From Linanthus parryae (Eukaryota > Streptophyta > Magnoliopsida > Ericales > Polemoniaceae): a DNA stretch of 64,000 bases. The stretch covers positions 134,622,427-134,686,426 of the forward strand of contig JALGPY010000002.1 of the NCBI GenBank assembly GCA_023055425.1, written 5' to 3'. The notes beneath the pieces were generated by a model. That model was not told the DNA's origin. It worked only from the letters and a program-made list of their open reading frames with translations, and made no database searches. Both the position numbers and the translations under genes were made by a program. Shown here piece after piece: positions 1 to 10,456 of this stretch (the stretch's first letter is position 1; each line of letters opens with the position of its first letter).

Positions 1-800
1 TGTCTATCCAGATACCACCGCTAGAGCAGTCGGTGAGGCGGTGGCTAACAGGAGACGAAGCTTTCGGTGGGCGGCGCCAGATCCACGGACAGCCAACGAC
101 GACTCCTTGTGGCGAGCCGAGCTTGTGCGAATGGAGCACGGTGGTAGAGATGGCGAAAAACAAGAACAGGAGGCGTTGTGATCATGGAGGACGACCCAAA
201 GATGATTTGGCCGTTATGCGGCTGAGGATTCGCGGGTGCGAGAAACAGAGCACAAACCTGTAGAAAAAAACAAGGAAGCCCCAAACAAGATGTGGCCCGG
301 AGGCGTTCAGCTTTAGGAAGGAAAACCCAAAAGGATGAGCATCTTAGATGCTGGAAACAGGGGCGAAGGAACAACGCCTGGAAGAAACCAAGCAGCAAAC
401 AAACCCCAAACCCCAAACAAATCTTGCCCGAAGAAGGCATCAGAAACGGGGAAACCACCTATCACCTCCACCAATCACCCAAGAAAGACCGCAAGCAGCG
501 CCGCTGATAAGCAATTCGAGACCCGGAGAACCCAGGAGAGAAAAAACAGGGCCGAAGGAACCACCGCCGGAGGGACGGTGGTTTCTCTCTCTAGAAATAG
601 AGAGAGGTCAGCGCCTTACGATTTTTCCTACTTTATAGATTATGGATATATATTTCAGCATTATTAATTTGTTTCTTGTGACACCGATGTATTCTTTTTT
701 CACATTATTACAGGTATTAAAATTTCTGCATGTCTTTCAATCTCGAATGCGAAGCCTCCAGTTTAATAAATGTTTGAGTTACTTACTGAAAATAACAAAG
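1..800. other. Unassigned segment, no supported gene
   Basis: No recognisable protein domain in any frame. The first 600 bases are richer in G and C than the rest and hold overlapping open frames on both strands, none with a known motif. A perfect short inverted repeat of CT and AG hexamers lies near 584-606, just after a GC-rich stem-like stretch (about 545-582). From 641 the sequence becomes AT-rich. It lies beyond the 3' side of the minus-strand Copia remnant at 1262-1822, so it could be that element's 3' region or LTR, or a leader of another element. This is not resolved. Confidence 0.4.
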
Positions 801-1254
801 GGTGTGTTTGGTATGATTTATTTCCAGCTTATAATCCACTTTGGACTCTTAATATGTTTTGGACTTTTTAAAAAGGTTTGTTATGATTTTTTTTTGTGCC
901 AGCTTTTGGATTTTAACATTTGGCTTTGAAGTGTAAAACTGAGTTCTGAAAAAAGTTGAGTTTCATGAACTTTTTTTTGTACTTTTTTCTTCTTAAACAA
1001 TAAAATTGACCAATTCACCCATACTCTTTTTGTATTAACATACTTCGAAAACGAATTAAACATATAGTAAATATAGAAATTATAAAATTGTAATTTTCAC
1101 TAACAAACAAAAATGTTGCATCACTAACTTTTTGACAACATAACTTTTTTTACCAAACACACGCATCTTTTTTCATCAACTTCTTTGTCACAAACTTTTT
1201 TCAAAACAACTGAAAAGTCGACTTAAAACTCCAAAAAGTCATACCAAACCCACC
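801..1254. mobile_element. MITE-like element with 16-bp terminal inverted repeats
   Basis: The left end reads GGTGTGTTTGGTATGA and the reverse complement of the right end reads GGTGGGTTTGGTATGA, 15 of 16 matching. The 454-bp unit is AT-rich and has no coding capacity. CAAAG directly flanks both ends (796-800 and 1255-1259), which fits a target duplication, although 5 bp is short for hAT. Termini of the GGGTGTGTTTGGTA kind are common in plant non-autonomous DNA transposons. The superfamily is not decided. It sits just beyond the RNase H fragment of Copia remnant F. Confidence 0.65.
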
Positions 1255-1261
1255 CAAAGCA

Positions 1262-1822
1262 TGCGATCAATTTGACGTCATTCCACTTAACGGGTCGAAC
1301 CTTGAGTTTATTATCGAAGTCTTCAAACTGAGCTAACAGAAAAGACTTCATGAAAATATCGGCTAGCTGATATGCACCTGAAATAGAAACCACGGTAAGG
1401 TGTTTTGAAAGAAATTTTTCTCATAGTGGTAGTCTAGCTCGATGTGTTTAGTGTGCGCATAATGAAAAAAGAGGAATGCTAGTCATAGCTAAGGCAGAGA
1501 GGTTGTCAGTCCAAAGAAGAGGATAATGGGGTAGGCCTAATCGTAAATCATGAAACATTTGTCTAAACCAAGATAAATGAGCAGGTGTAGTAGCCAAAGA
1601 TTGATACTCAGCTTCAGTCTGTGTTGGGAAAACAGTGGGCTATTTTTTTGCGGCCCAATGAACAGGATTTGGTGCCAGAAAAACAACCAGCCCAGTTGTT
1701 TTGCGACGGTCTGTTGTGTCACCGGCCCAATCAACATCCGTAAAAATAAGGTAACCCTTTTGATAATAAAGTCCATGAGATCTTGTGCCTTGTAAGTAAC
1801 GTAGAGCACATTTATCTCCACT
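1262..1822 (-). pseudogene. Copia RNase H fragment (element F, downstream part)
   Basis: Minus-strand translation gives the end of a Ty1/copia polyprotein: RYLQGT, then a metal-binding block DVDWAGD (usually DADWAGD), then TEAEY and KHIELDYHY, in the normal RNase H order. Stops and frameshifts are present. Its upstream edge ends exactly at the TAGAT duplication of Sirevirus A. The missing upstream part is at 34512-35150, 32.7 kb away, and the reading frame continues between the two once A is removed. This is the oldest layer of the left-hand nest. Confidence 0.88.
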
Positions 1823-1827
1823 TAGAT

Positions 1828-3229
1828 TGATCGTTCAAGCTTTTGAACTTGAATGTGTTGACAAACTCAGGGGGAGTTTGATCTTTGATGATGAAAGCCA
1901 AACGGATCAGAACACTTATAAGTCTCAAAGCTTCAGATACTGTTTGCTTGTATTAACTGTCTGAATTTCTTAACAGTTTTTGTGTTTGCAGGCTTGAAGA
2001 TTTTATTGAATGTGATTCAATCATTTATTATTGTCTTTAACTAATATCTTTAAGCTAATGCTAAGGGTTGAACTAGTTTTTCATATTGCAGGTTTCATTG
2101 TATGAACTGATGATCAAAGCTTCAAAGCTTTGAGATGTAGTCAAAGCTCCAAAGTTTTGAGATTGCTTTTATGATCATAACTGCTCAACTGTTTTCTGTG
2201 TGTATGATGGATATGATTGATTCAATATTGGATTGGGAGTTAGTTTAACTTCTTAGTATGATATTTATCTTGTATTGGAATTATAATCACATGTGGCTAG
2301 TTATAATAGAACTTATCTAAGGCAAAATAAGTTAGGGTTGTTTTTTGCAGGAGCTGACTGTCTAACAGATCAGACCTTTTGTGACTATTTTGTCTAGATT
2401 ATGTTTGATCTTTGTTGTTGAGATTGTGCAGAACTGTTGGTCGTTCAAACATCCATAAATCAAATTCAAAATCTATTCAAACATAGTTGTTGAAAGAAGC
2501 ATATCAGGGGAGAGGATCTATGGGAATTCAGTTCCTAAATCTCTCAGAACTGTTGCAGGTTGTTGACATAAGCCGAGTTTTAAATTAAAAATGAGAGACA
2601 CTTAGAGAGAGCCTGATCAACGTGGGTTTTGACGAGATTTACAAACAGGAGAGATCAAGTTACACAACTCTTCAAATAATCAGGCCAATCAACACTTCAT
2701 GGATTGAAGATCATTCATCAAATATGAAGAACTCTTCCAGGCTTCAATAGCCTATTCTTTCTGAGTTCTTCTACTTGTACTGAATTGTATTATCCATTCT
2801 ATCTTTCTAAAACCTCACAGAATTTAGAAGTTTCGTTGTTCAAGTGAAGAACAAGAGGTTCTTATTGTTTCAGTATATTGTAGTTGGTACTATATAGGTT
2901 GAGAACCACAAGCTGTATAAGTGTAGGGTAGCTCACATAGGCTTGAGATCTAAGGCTAGACATGGGTGATTAATAAGAAGTTGTGTTTAAATACTAGAGG
3001 GATCAGATCCCTCAGGCAGAGACTAGGTCCAATTGTGACTGAACTCTGTAAAATCCATGTTTTCTTGTTATTTATTTTGATTAATTTCATTACAGTTAAG
3101 AACAGGCAGCTCCAACGCTTTCGAGGATTTAAAAGACTGTTGTTGAGAAAAAGTTCCCACACTATATTCAACCCACATGTCCTTGTAGATTATTTGATCA
3201 TGTTTATTTACTTACATTACCAACTTTCA
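1828..3229 (+). repeat. 5' LTR of Sirevirus A
   Basis: This 1402-bp repeat starts TGATCGTTCAAGC and ends CAACTTTCA. It matches 32930-34506 along its length, with indels. It contains repeated CAAAGCTTTGAG-type palindromes (about 1923-1935 and 2118-2165) and a GGGGGA tract near 1869. The primer site begins two bases after its end. Open frames inside it, for example near 2956-3247 on both strands, are shadows. Confidence 0.92.
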
Positions 3230-3231
3230 AT

Positions 3232-3243
3232 TGGTATCAGATC
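3232..3243 (+). other. Primer-binding site of Sirevirus A (tRNA-iMet type)
   Basis: TGGTATCAGATC lies two bases downstream of the 5' LTR. The standard plant initiator-Met site is TGGTATCAGAGC, so only one of twelve positions differs. The same site with the intact core occurs at the matching position of Sirevirus J. Confidence 0.88.
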
Positions 3244-3280
3244 TTGAGTCACTATTTAAGGATCTAACAATCTTGTGACT

Positions 3281-3329
3281 ATGAGTAATGTAGGTGATGG
3301 AGAATTCTCACAGGGTAGAGAAGCCAACA
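3281..3329 (+). pseudogene. Sirevirus A gag, first 16 codons
   Basis: The ATG at 3281 starts a peptide beginning MSNVGDGEFSQGREAN, which runs to the insertion point of Copia B. Sirevirus J starts its gag with a closely related block (MSTVGDGGFSQGRAVN). The codon split at 3329 is completed by bases 11766-11767, so the gag frame is restored when B is removed. Gag is the structural protein of the virus-like particle. Confidence 0.88.
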
Positions 3330-4721
3330 TGTAGGGTTTTGATCATGGATACGCAGCGGAATAAAAAATAATTTATCCGATCAAGAACCCCCAAGGATCA
3401 CAGGAAGCGAATTCATAACGATAGTAAAGGATTCCTAACATGTACCTTGTGGATCTCAATTACTAACTTCAAACGCGAATAGTGTCACGTCTCTACGATT
3501 GATCCACGCCTAGGATTGATATCTAGATCCTTCAAGTCCTTGTGCTAGCTAGGAATGTTGGAGGAGGAAGAAAAAATCACGAAATATAGACCAAAAAGAG
3601 AGGTTCGACCTCTCTTCTTTGGCCGACGAGTAGGGGCGGACAAGAGGGTCGGGCGGCCCTCTTTGTCTTTCTCTCTCCTTACTTCTCTCCTACTCAACTT
3701 ATGTTATGAGCATTAGTTATAAGGGAAGGAAGCTAGGAGAATCCTTTACATAGTCCAACAACTCCTTGCTACTACATAAAGGCCCTCTCCTACTCAAATT
3801 CGGATTAGTCCAACTTGCATATTAGTCCTACTGAGTTAGAAAGTTGTTGCGTTTTGATCCTTCTAATTAATTAATTCCCAAGACTAGTTCAATTCATATG
3901 GCGTGTGACCCCATAGGTTTATACTTAGTTCGTAGTAACTATTTACTAATATGGGGCGGTCTCTTTCAAGACATCCATGCCACCCAACTAATAGAAATAG
4001 TCATCTGACAAACCTTGTGCAAATATTGTCTCATCCCATTGTCTCAATATCCGGATTGGACACGAGACATACAAGTCACACTCGTATATCCAATCCATAG
4101 TTCCTCGATCCTAGGAATAGCCTTATACGTGCAAATAACATCAATATCCTATATCGATTCATTTGAGTCCGGCCAAACATTCTATAAGCACTATCTCTCG
4201 AGTGTCCAAGGATATTTGCTCCCGTTATGTGGGAGGAAAAATTTTATCTACATCACTACGATATCTAAGATTTCTTCATATTGTGTCCGATACGCGCCTC
4301 TATGACTACCCAGTCACGGTGTAGCGTTTGACGCTACCACAAACACAATACTCCACAACTAGATGATCTAGTGACTTCAAGTATAAGGATGACAATACCG
4401 TTTTCACCTCGAGAAGAACTTGTGACTTTACATAACCTTTATGTAGCCTTCTCGGAGATGGGTCAAGGCAGTTTGCCATTACACTAATGCATACCCATGT
4501 GTTGGACCGTGATATCTCCATATCAATCCAACCCCATACTTGTCCATACATGATTGTCCTGTTAATCAGTATAATGGACTAGGGATATTTAATATAAACA
4601 ACACAATTGTAAATCTAAGGAATTCATTATGTTAAATATCTCCATAAATAATACAATGAATATTCTAGCCAATTTATTGCTCATACTAAACTAGATTGCC
4701 TCTAGGGTATCTATTCCAACA
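3330..4721 (-). repeat. LTR of Copia B (3' LTR in element orientation)
   Basis: This 1392-bp repeat is homologous to 6851-6966 plus 10457-11760, to both LTRs of E and to the L fragment at 62609. It ends with the family signature GCCTCTAGGG followed by CTATTCCAACA. The purine tract of the minus-strand element abuts it as GTCTACCACTAGC in plus orientation. Apparent ORFs near 4015-4551 have no domain and recur in the other LTR copies, so they are not genes. Confidence 0.92.
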
Positions 4722-4759
4722 GTCTACCACTAGCACTAGAGCCAATCTGGTGCATCTAG

Positions 4760-6130
4760 TATGCCTATGCTCCTAGTGTGCCCTTTACGCTTGCGCTGAA
4801 CAAGCGGATTTGTTAGTGGATCTGAGATATTCTCATATTTAGGAATCTTTCATATCCGAACATATCCTCTTTCGATAATATCTCAAATGAGATGGAACTT
4901 CCTGTGTACGTGCATGGATTTCTGGTGTGACATGGGTACCTTTGATTGAGCGATCGCCCCTGTGTTGTCACAATACAACTCTATTGGATCCGCAATGCTA
5001 GGAACCACACCAAGCTCCTGATCCAAACAGCCTCCTTTGCTGCGCCATTCGCAGCAATGTACTCAGCCTCTGTTGTAGAATCAGCCACCGTCTCTTGCTT
5101 GGAACTCTTCCAGCTCACAGCTACTCTATTCAGGCAAAACACAAACCCTGACTGCGATCTGAAATCATCTCTGTCGGTTTGGAAGCTTGCATCCGTGTAA
5201 CCCCTTACACGCAACTCTTCCTCACCTCCAAATATCAAGAATGCATCCTTAGCTCTTCTCAAGTACTTTAGGATGTTCTTGAACGCAATTCAGTGATACT
5301 CACCTTGATTGGACTGATATCTTCTTTTCATACTCAATGCATATTACACATCTGGTCTAGTACATAACATGGCGTACATGATGGATCCTATGGAAGAGGC
5401 ATAGGGAACCCTACTCATGTGTTCCTTCTCAATCTCATTGGAAGGACAACCACTCTTTGAAAGAGTAATTCCATGCGACATGGACAAGGATCCCTTGTCT
5501 ATATATGTACTTTGAATTAGGTCGAGCAGTCTTTTAAATCTATCTCTATAGATCTTGATACAGATTATATAAGCTGCTTCACCTAAGTCTTTCATTAAGA
5601 AACACTTTCCTAGCCAATCGTTGACAGTTTGCAGCATAGGAATGTCGTTTCCAATGAGTAGTATGTCATCAACATACAAGACCAGAAAAAGCAACAGAGC
5701 TCCCACTAACCTTCTTGTTGACAAAAGATTCATCTTCATTTCTCATGAAGCCAAACTCTTTGACCACTTCATCAAAACGTCGATTCCAACTCATAGAAGC
5801 TTGCTTTAAGCCATAAATGGATTGTTGTAGCTTAAAGAATTTGTTGGCTTGCTATGGATCTTCAAAACCATCAGGTTGTGTAATGTACAAATCCTCGAAG
5901 AGATTCCCATACATGAATGTTTTTTTGACATCCATTTGCCAAATCTCATAGCCGTAGTATGCTGTCATAGAAAGCAAGATTCGGATGGATTTGGTCATTG
6001 CGACTGGTGAAAAGGTTTCATCATAGTCAATACCATGAATCTTTCTGAACCCTTTAGACACTAATCGGCCCTTATAGGTAATCACATTACCATCCATGTC
6101 GATCTTATTCTCGAAGACCCACTAACACCC
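4760..6130 (-). pseudogene. Copia B reverse transcriptase and RNase H remnant
   Basis: Minus-strand pieces read, in pol order: an RT start with YKGRLVSKGF and IDYDETFSPVAMTKSIR (6097-5852), an RT core with LYVDDILLIGNDIP containing the YVDD active site (about 5690-5640) and the CTRPDV block (5739-5344), then RNase H with DASFQTDRDD and TTEAEYIAA (5262-4981). Frameshifts separate the pieces and RNase H is eroded toward 4760. It is a close relative of the E polymerase at 16523-18193. Not functional. Confidence 0.9.
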
Positions 6131-6849
6131 TATGGGCCGAACCCCTTCGGGTGGTTCCACCAAAGTCCATACATGGATTCCATCTCGGATCTCATGGCCT
6201 CAAGCCACTTCTGAGTGTCCAGCCCTTTAATGGCCTCTCCATAGGTAGTAGGCTCATCACCTATTAGCATTGTGTCACCAGATGAGTCACGAGAAGCCCA
6301 TACCTTTCTGGCTCCTGGCGCACTCTACTCGACCTACGAAGTTGTTGTGTTAATTGAACATGTTGCTCCACAATCTCTTGTGGTTCCTATTCATGTTCCA
6401 TAATAGGATCAATGCTTTGTGGTTCTTGAACTTCTTCAAGTTATACATTCCTCCCACTTGATTATTTAGAGACAAATTCTCTTTCTATAAATACACCAGA
6501 CTGAGCAACAAACACTTTGTTCTCAGTTAGATTGTAGAAATATATCCCTTAGTTTCCTTAGGGTATCCCACAAACTTTCACTTGTCCAACTTAGGCCCTT
6601 GCTGTCAGATGGTAAACGTTTTACATAGACATCACAGCCCCAAATCTTCATGAACGGCACTGTGTGACGATTCCCACTCCACATCTCATGTGGTGTCTTC
6701 ATGAATGACTTCGATGGAACACGGTTAATGGTAAAAGCTGCACTCAATAGAGCGTATCCGCAAAATGATATTGGAAGATCAATTTGACACATTATAGAAC
6801 GAACCATATCTAATAGAGTTCGATTCCTCTTCTCGGACACGCCATTTCA
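6131..6849 (-). pseudogene. Copia B integrase C-terminal remnant and linker
   Basis: The fragment begins inside integrase at SEKRNRTLLDMVRS. The glutamate here is the last residue of the DDE triad, the motif being VSE(R/K)RNRTLLDMVR. It continues with the post-catalytic WGCDVYVKRL block toward the RT. Everything upstream (gag-pre-integrase, the first two Asp residues, protease, gag) is gone, because the next base after this motif belongs to the LTR at 6851. In E the same position (about 18690) is followed by more integrase. The linker at 6131-6520 carries several stops. Confidence 0.85.
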
Positions 6850-6850
6850 C

Positions 6851-6966
6851 TATAGGGTTTTGATCATGGGTACGCAGCGGAATAAAAATTAATTTATTCG
6901 ATCAAGACCCTCCAAGGATCACAGGAAAATAGTTCATAACAATAGTAAAGGATTCGTAACTTGTAC
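6851..6966 (-). repeat. LTR of Copia B (second copy), first part
   Basis: It matches 3330-3445 but begins TATAGGG instead of TGTAGGG, so the terminal dinucleotide is mutated. It stops at the TGTAC target site of element C and resumes at 10457. Confidence 0.9.
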
Positions 6967-7090
6967 TGTAACGACCCTATTTTGTCCTTGTATACATTTC
7001 CCTGTTAATGGTCTCTTTGTCTAGTTGTGACTTCAATAGAGACATCTAAGTCCTAGTACCGTGTTCAAGCTTCGAAGACGAAACTTAGTT

Positions 7091-7104
7091 CAAGGAGGGA
7101 AGGA
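7091..7104 (+). other. Polypurine tract of element C
   Basis: CAAGGAGGGAAGGA immediately precedes TGTAAC at 7105, the usual place for the plus-strand primer next to a 3' LTR. Element D has an equivalent G-rich tract at 27652-27664 after the same CAAGCTTCGA block. Confidence 0.75.
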
Positions 7105-7751
7105 TGTAACAACAGGGGTGTTTTAGTAATTTGAATCGATGTTTAGACTTTCAGAATTGTGACAACGTATTAGTTCAATATTATAATATGTGTGATAGTG
7201 TAGTGTTAAATTATTTGTTTACAATAATTTTTATAAATTATTTTATTCTTATAATGTTATTTTAAATAATAAGTTTATTATCAATTTTAGATTTATCGTT
7301 TTGCAAACTTTTACTAAATAAACGTTAATGAGTTTCCTGAAGAACAACTTTCAGATTTCTTATATAAATGTAATTCAAAAATCATTTTAATAGTCACTTT
7401 TAATTTTATTAGTTAAAAAATTTTTCTCACTCAACTTTCTGTTTATCAGTACAAATCCGTTACGAAATATGTTTATCTGTCAGATTATTTTGAAACAGAC
7501 AAAACTTTATTTTATCAGTCAACGTTCTATATTTTTTAGTCAAAATTGTTTTTTTTATTCGTATACATATTTATTTTTATAACGTTTTTAAGTATTCATC
7601 GTGCATTGTTATTTTGTGTTCGGCGCGTTTTATTTTTATGCGTCGTGTTTTAATTATCACTCGCGCCGAACCACCACGTTAACCCGCGCCTTCCCACATA
7701 TAATCACACCCTCCTCTAAAGAGTGACATCACCTATTCAAAGTCTTACCTC

Positions 7752-7782
<31 letters not shown>

Positions 7783-10456
7783 TTATGTTCTTTACCTGCT
7801 GATTTCTTCTTCTTCTCCTTTCACTTCGGCAGCAACCTCAACAACAACAACATCACCTACACCTCTCCGCCTCTCATCTCCATCACTCTCTCCCCCATTC
7901 TCTAGTTGTACCGAACCCAGAAACAGCCCTCACCAAACACCACCTCCATTCTCGGTATCGCCACCATCACCGGCCACCACACCACCAAACCTACTGCCAC
8001 TACCACCACACAGCTCCATTCCTGATCCAACACCACCAGCGTTCCACCTCACAGTGCAACCCCCTTTCATCCCCTGTTTTTACCGAGAACAACCCACACC
8101 ACCACCGGCAACACCACCTCCGATCACCATCACCACGCACCACCATCATCACTCAGCTCTCCCCCTCCTCATACTCTGCCTTGAAAACAACCCAGAAACA
8201 ACAGCAGCAGCGCCGGTAGTGGCCTCGACGCCGGCACTGCCACATGACCAGAAGGCCCGACACCACCACTGCCGCTCCCCTCTACCTCCCTCTCTTCATC
8301 TCTCTGTCGCGACCCGACAAAGCCCAGACACCGGAGCAAACCGGTGACCAAGACCCATAAGCTCCCCCGCCACTTCCATTAAATCCGACCAAGAACTCGC
8401 CAAAAATTCGGCCCACCTCAATCTCCGCCGTTTCGATTCGTTTTTGTTATGGGTAACCTCTAATTCATCTCCAAGTTCATTTTTCTTCATCATAATCATG
8501 TCTTTGCTGTTCAATTTGCGTGTGGGATCAAAGGGGAAGAGACGAAGTCTTTGTTATTTGTTTCAGGGCGTATTCTTGTTCAATATGAGACTTTGAGGGC
8601 ATGTTGTGTCACATACTAGAAGTTATAACTATGTTTGGGGGGTGCTTGCTGTAGTTACCACTAAACTTCTATATACGTATATATACATCTGTTAATTTAT
8701 ATATTAAAAGAAATATATACAAATAAATAGTTTCGTAATATAAAATAAAAAGATAAATTTATATAAATTAGATTTTTTTTACTATTAGATATTTTTAATT
8801 AGTTCTTGAAAAATAAGCTAATAAAATACATTTTTGTATATTTCTAAATATATATCCAATAAAGATTTCTTTTTTTAAAAGATAAATGAAATCTAAATGT
8901 CGTTTCAACTAATTTAATATTGAGATTTCAATAAAGTGTACAACTTGATTTTTTTTTTATCAAAAAATAAGTTTGTTTAATTAAAAATATTAAACCGCTT
9001 CTATTTTTAAAAGTTATTGGGTTAGTTTCGAAAAATAAATTAGGATTTTATAAATATGTTAGGGGTATTTGATTAGGCTTTCGCTTTTATATCATATAGG
9101 ACATATGCATTGCGACACATACATGGTTATGATTCAGAATTTGTGTGTGATTGTAGAGTCTGATTTCGACGGTGAAGTAGATTTGGACGTTGTTTACGAG
9201 TAGCGGCTTAGGTTTCACTTTTGGCTCTCTCGGTGAGTATCCATGCTAGCGTTGCGTGCTTATTTTCTTCCATGTCAAAATGTGATTTCTATTTCACGTC
9301 TCAAAATATACATGTGAGCTTACCTGGTCAGTCTTGCGTGCCTAGCTCTTTCATGTGGCATACTTGTATACTTCAAAATAATTGTCGTACCTCTTTTCGA
9401 ATTTGCTAAACGTGTTTTACTTGACTTGCATTCTCACTTCCCTGCTTGTTTTCAAAACAAAAAACTTATTGTTCAAATGACACTAAATCAGAATGCAATA
9501 ATAACGTAAAGTGAAAGAATCGTAAGTGCCGGAACCAGTCGGGTCTACGACAGCGTTATACGTCTACGTTGTGTTACTTTACGTTACTTAAGGGCACCTG
9601 ACCCTTTAAAACGGGACATCCGCGTCCTGCTAGGGCACCAGACCCTTTAAAACAGGACATCCGCGTCCTGTCAGGGCACCAGACCCTTAAAACGGGACTT
9701 CCGCGTCCTGTAAGGGCATCAGACCCTCAAAACGGAGCATCCGCGTCCTGCAGGGCACCAGACCCTTAAAAACGGGACATCCGAGTCCTGCTACAATCAC
9801 CAGTTACTATATTCTCTCCTGGTTATTACAACTTCATAATCTGACTTGTATCATTGCACGTTTGGGAACTTCTGAATATCTCGGTAAATGAATCGGCTAC
9901 TTCTAATAAATTTCAGTTTGGAAATAGCACTTTTGAGGACTCTAATAATTTTCACTTCTACCCGTACTTATATTTTTGGAAATTGTTCAAAGTCTTTACT
10001 CTCGTGTTTATACTTATACTCTGATACTATTTAAACTCTTTTAAATACAAAACCCCGTAGCCTGTCTCAGCCACTCTGTTTTACATGCTAAGTTGTTTAT
10101 TCACTAAGTTTTTACTGATACTCGAAAAACTGCGTCCTTGTGTTTCTTTTAATTCCCCACAGGTTTATGATTGGTTGCTTGGGGTAACGCGCTGGGATCA
10201 CGACTCGTTTTCACTTGCAAGCAGTAACACTTAGTAATTAACCGGAGAGTTCTTTTGTTGTAAAATATATTTGTTAGGCTTGGTGTCCAATTTGAAACCA
10301 GTCACCAATGTTGTAAACTTTTATCGTAATTAATCAGTAGTTGGATGTTTCTTTTCACTTGCTTATCGTTACTACTCCTTGTATGAAAGGGTCAAATCCC
10401 CTGTACGGAGGGAACCATCCCGGTCTCCAGCTCCTCTGGAAATCAGGGGTGTTACA
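7105..10456 (+). repeat. 3' LTR of element C (about 3.35 kb)
   Basis: It starts TGTAACAACAGGGG and shares GTTTTAGTAATTT with the start of the D LTR. A TATA-like CACATATAATC lies near 7695. A CT microsatellite (7752-7790) and a long CA/CC-rich leader (about 7800-8450) follow, as in D. Before the end it has a TTTTACA(C/T)GCTAAG(G/T)TGT block and a pyrimidine stretch with a possible AG acceptor near 10162, both also in D. The His- and Ser-rich open frames (for example 8054-8347) are products of simple sequence, not proteins. Confidence 0.75.
9591..9796 (+). repeat. Five-copy minisatellite of about 41 bp in the LTR of C
   Basis: Five head-to-tail copies of a unit built from AGGGCACCAGACCC, then TTTAAAACGGGACATCC, then GCGTCCTG. 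Copies differ by point changes and one-base indels; for example, the fourth has AGCATCC and the fifth GAGTCCTG. Not seen in the LTR of the related element D. Confidence 0.9.

Larger units (their letters stand above)
6967..10456 (+). mobile_element. Ty3/gypsy chromovirus-type element C, reduced to one LTR plus remnants
   Basis: It starts TGTAACGACC and ends GGTGTTACA, with TGTAC on both sides (6962-6966 and 10457-10461). The first roughly 140 bases are not LTR throughout: from about 7054 they match the 3' end of the internal region of element D (a CAAGCTTCGA(A/G)GACGAA block followed by a purine tract). A second TGTAAC start at 7105 opens a long LTR. So a stub of the 5' LTR is joined directly to the 3' tail and 3' LTR, with all coding sequence deleted. 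It is the innermost layer of the F > A > B > C stack. Confidence 0.82.

Noticed and set aside
45..458. 137-codon open frame on the minus strand
   Set aside because: No recognisable domain, overlaps several frames on the other strand in a GC-richer stretch, and has an odd composition. Not supported as a gene.
4015..4551. Pair of ORFs on opposite strands, repeated at 11075-11565, 15659-16233, 22642-23294 and 63043-63306
   Set aside because: They recur in each LTR of the B/E/L Copia family with different breaks and no domain, so they are shadows of LTR sequence.
7723..8347. Ser/Leu- and His-rich ORFs in the LTR of C
   Set aside because: Produced by CT and CCA simple sequence in the LTR leader. 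The His run is a CAC/CAT repeat, not a metal-binding protein.
9591..9796. Repeat array considered as CRISPR-like
   Set aside because: Units are directly adjacent with no unique spacers, the genome is a plant, and no associated genes exist.
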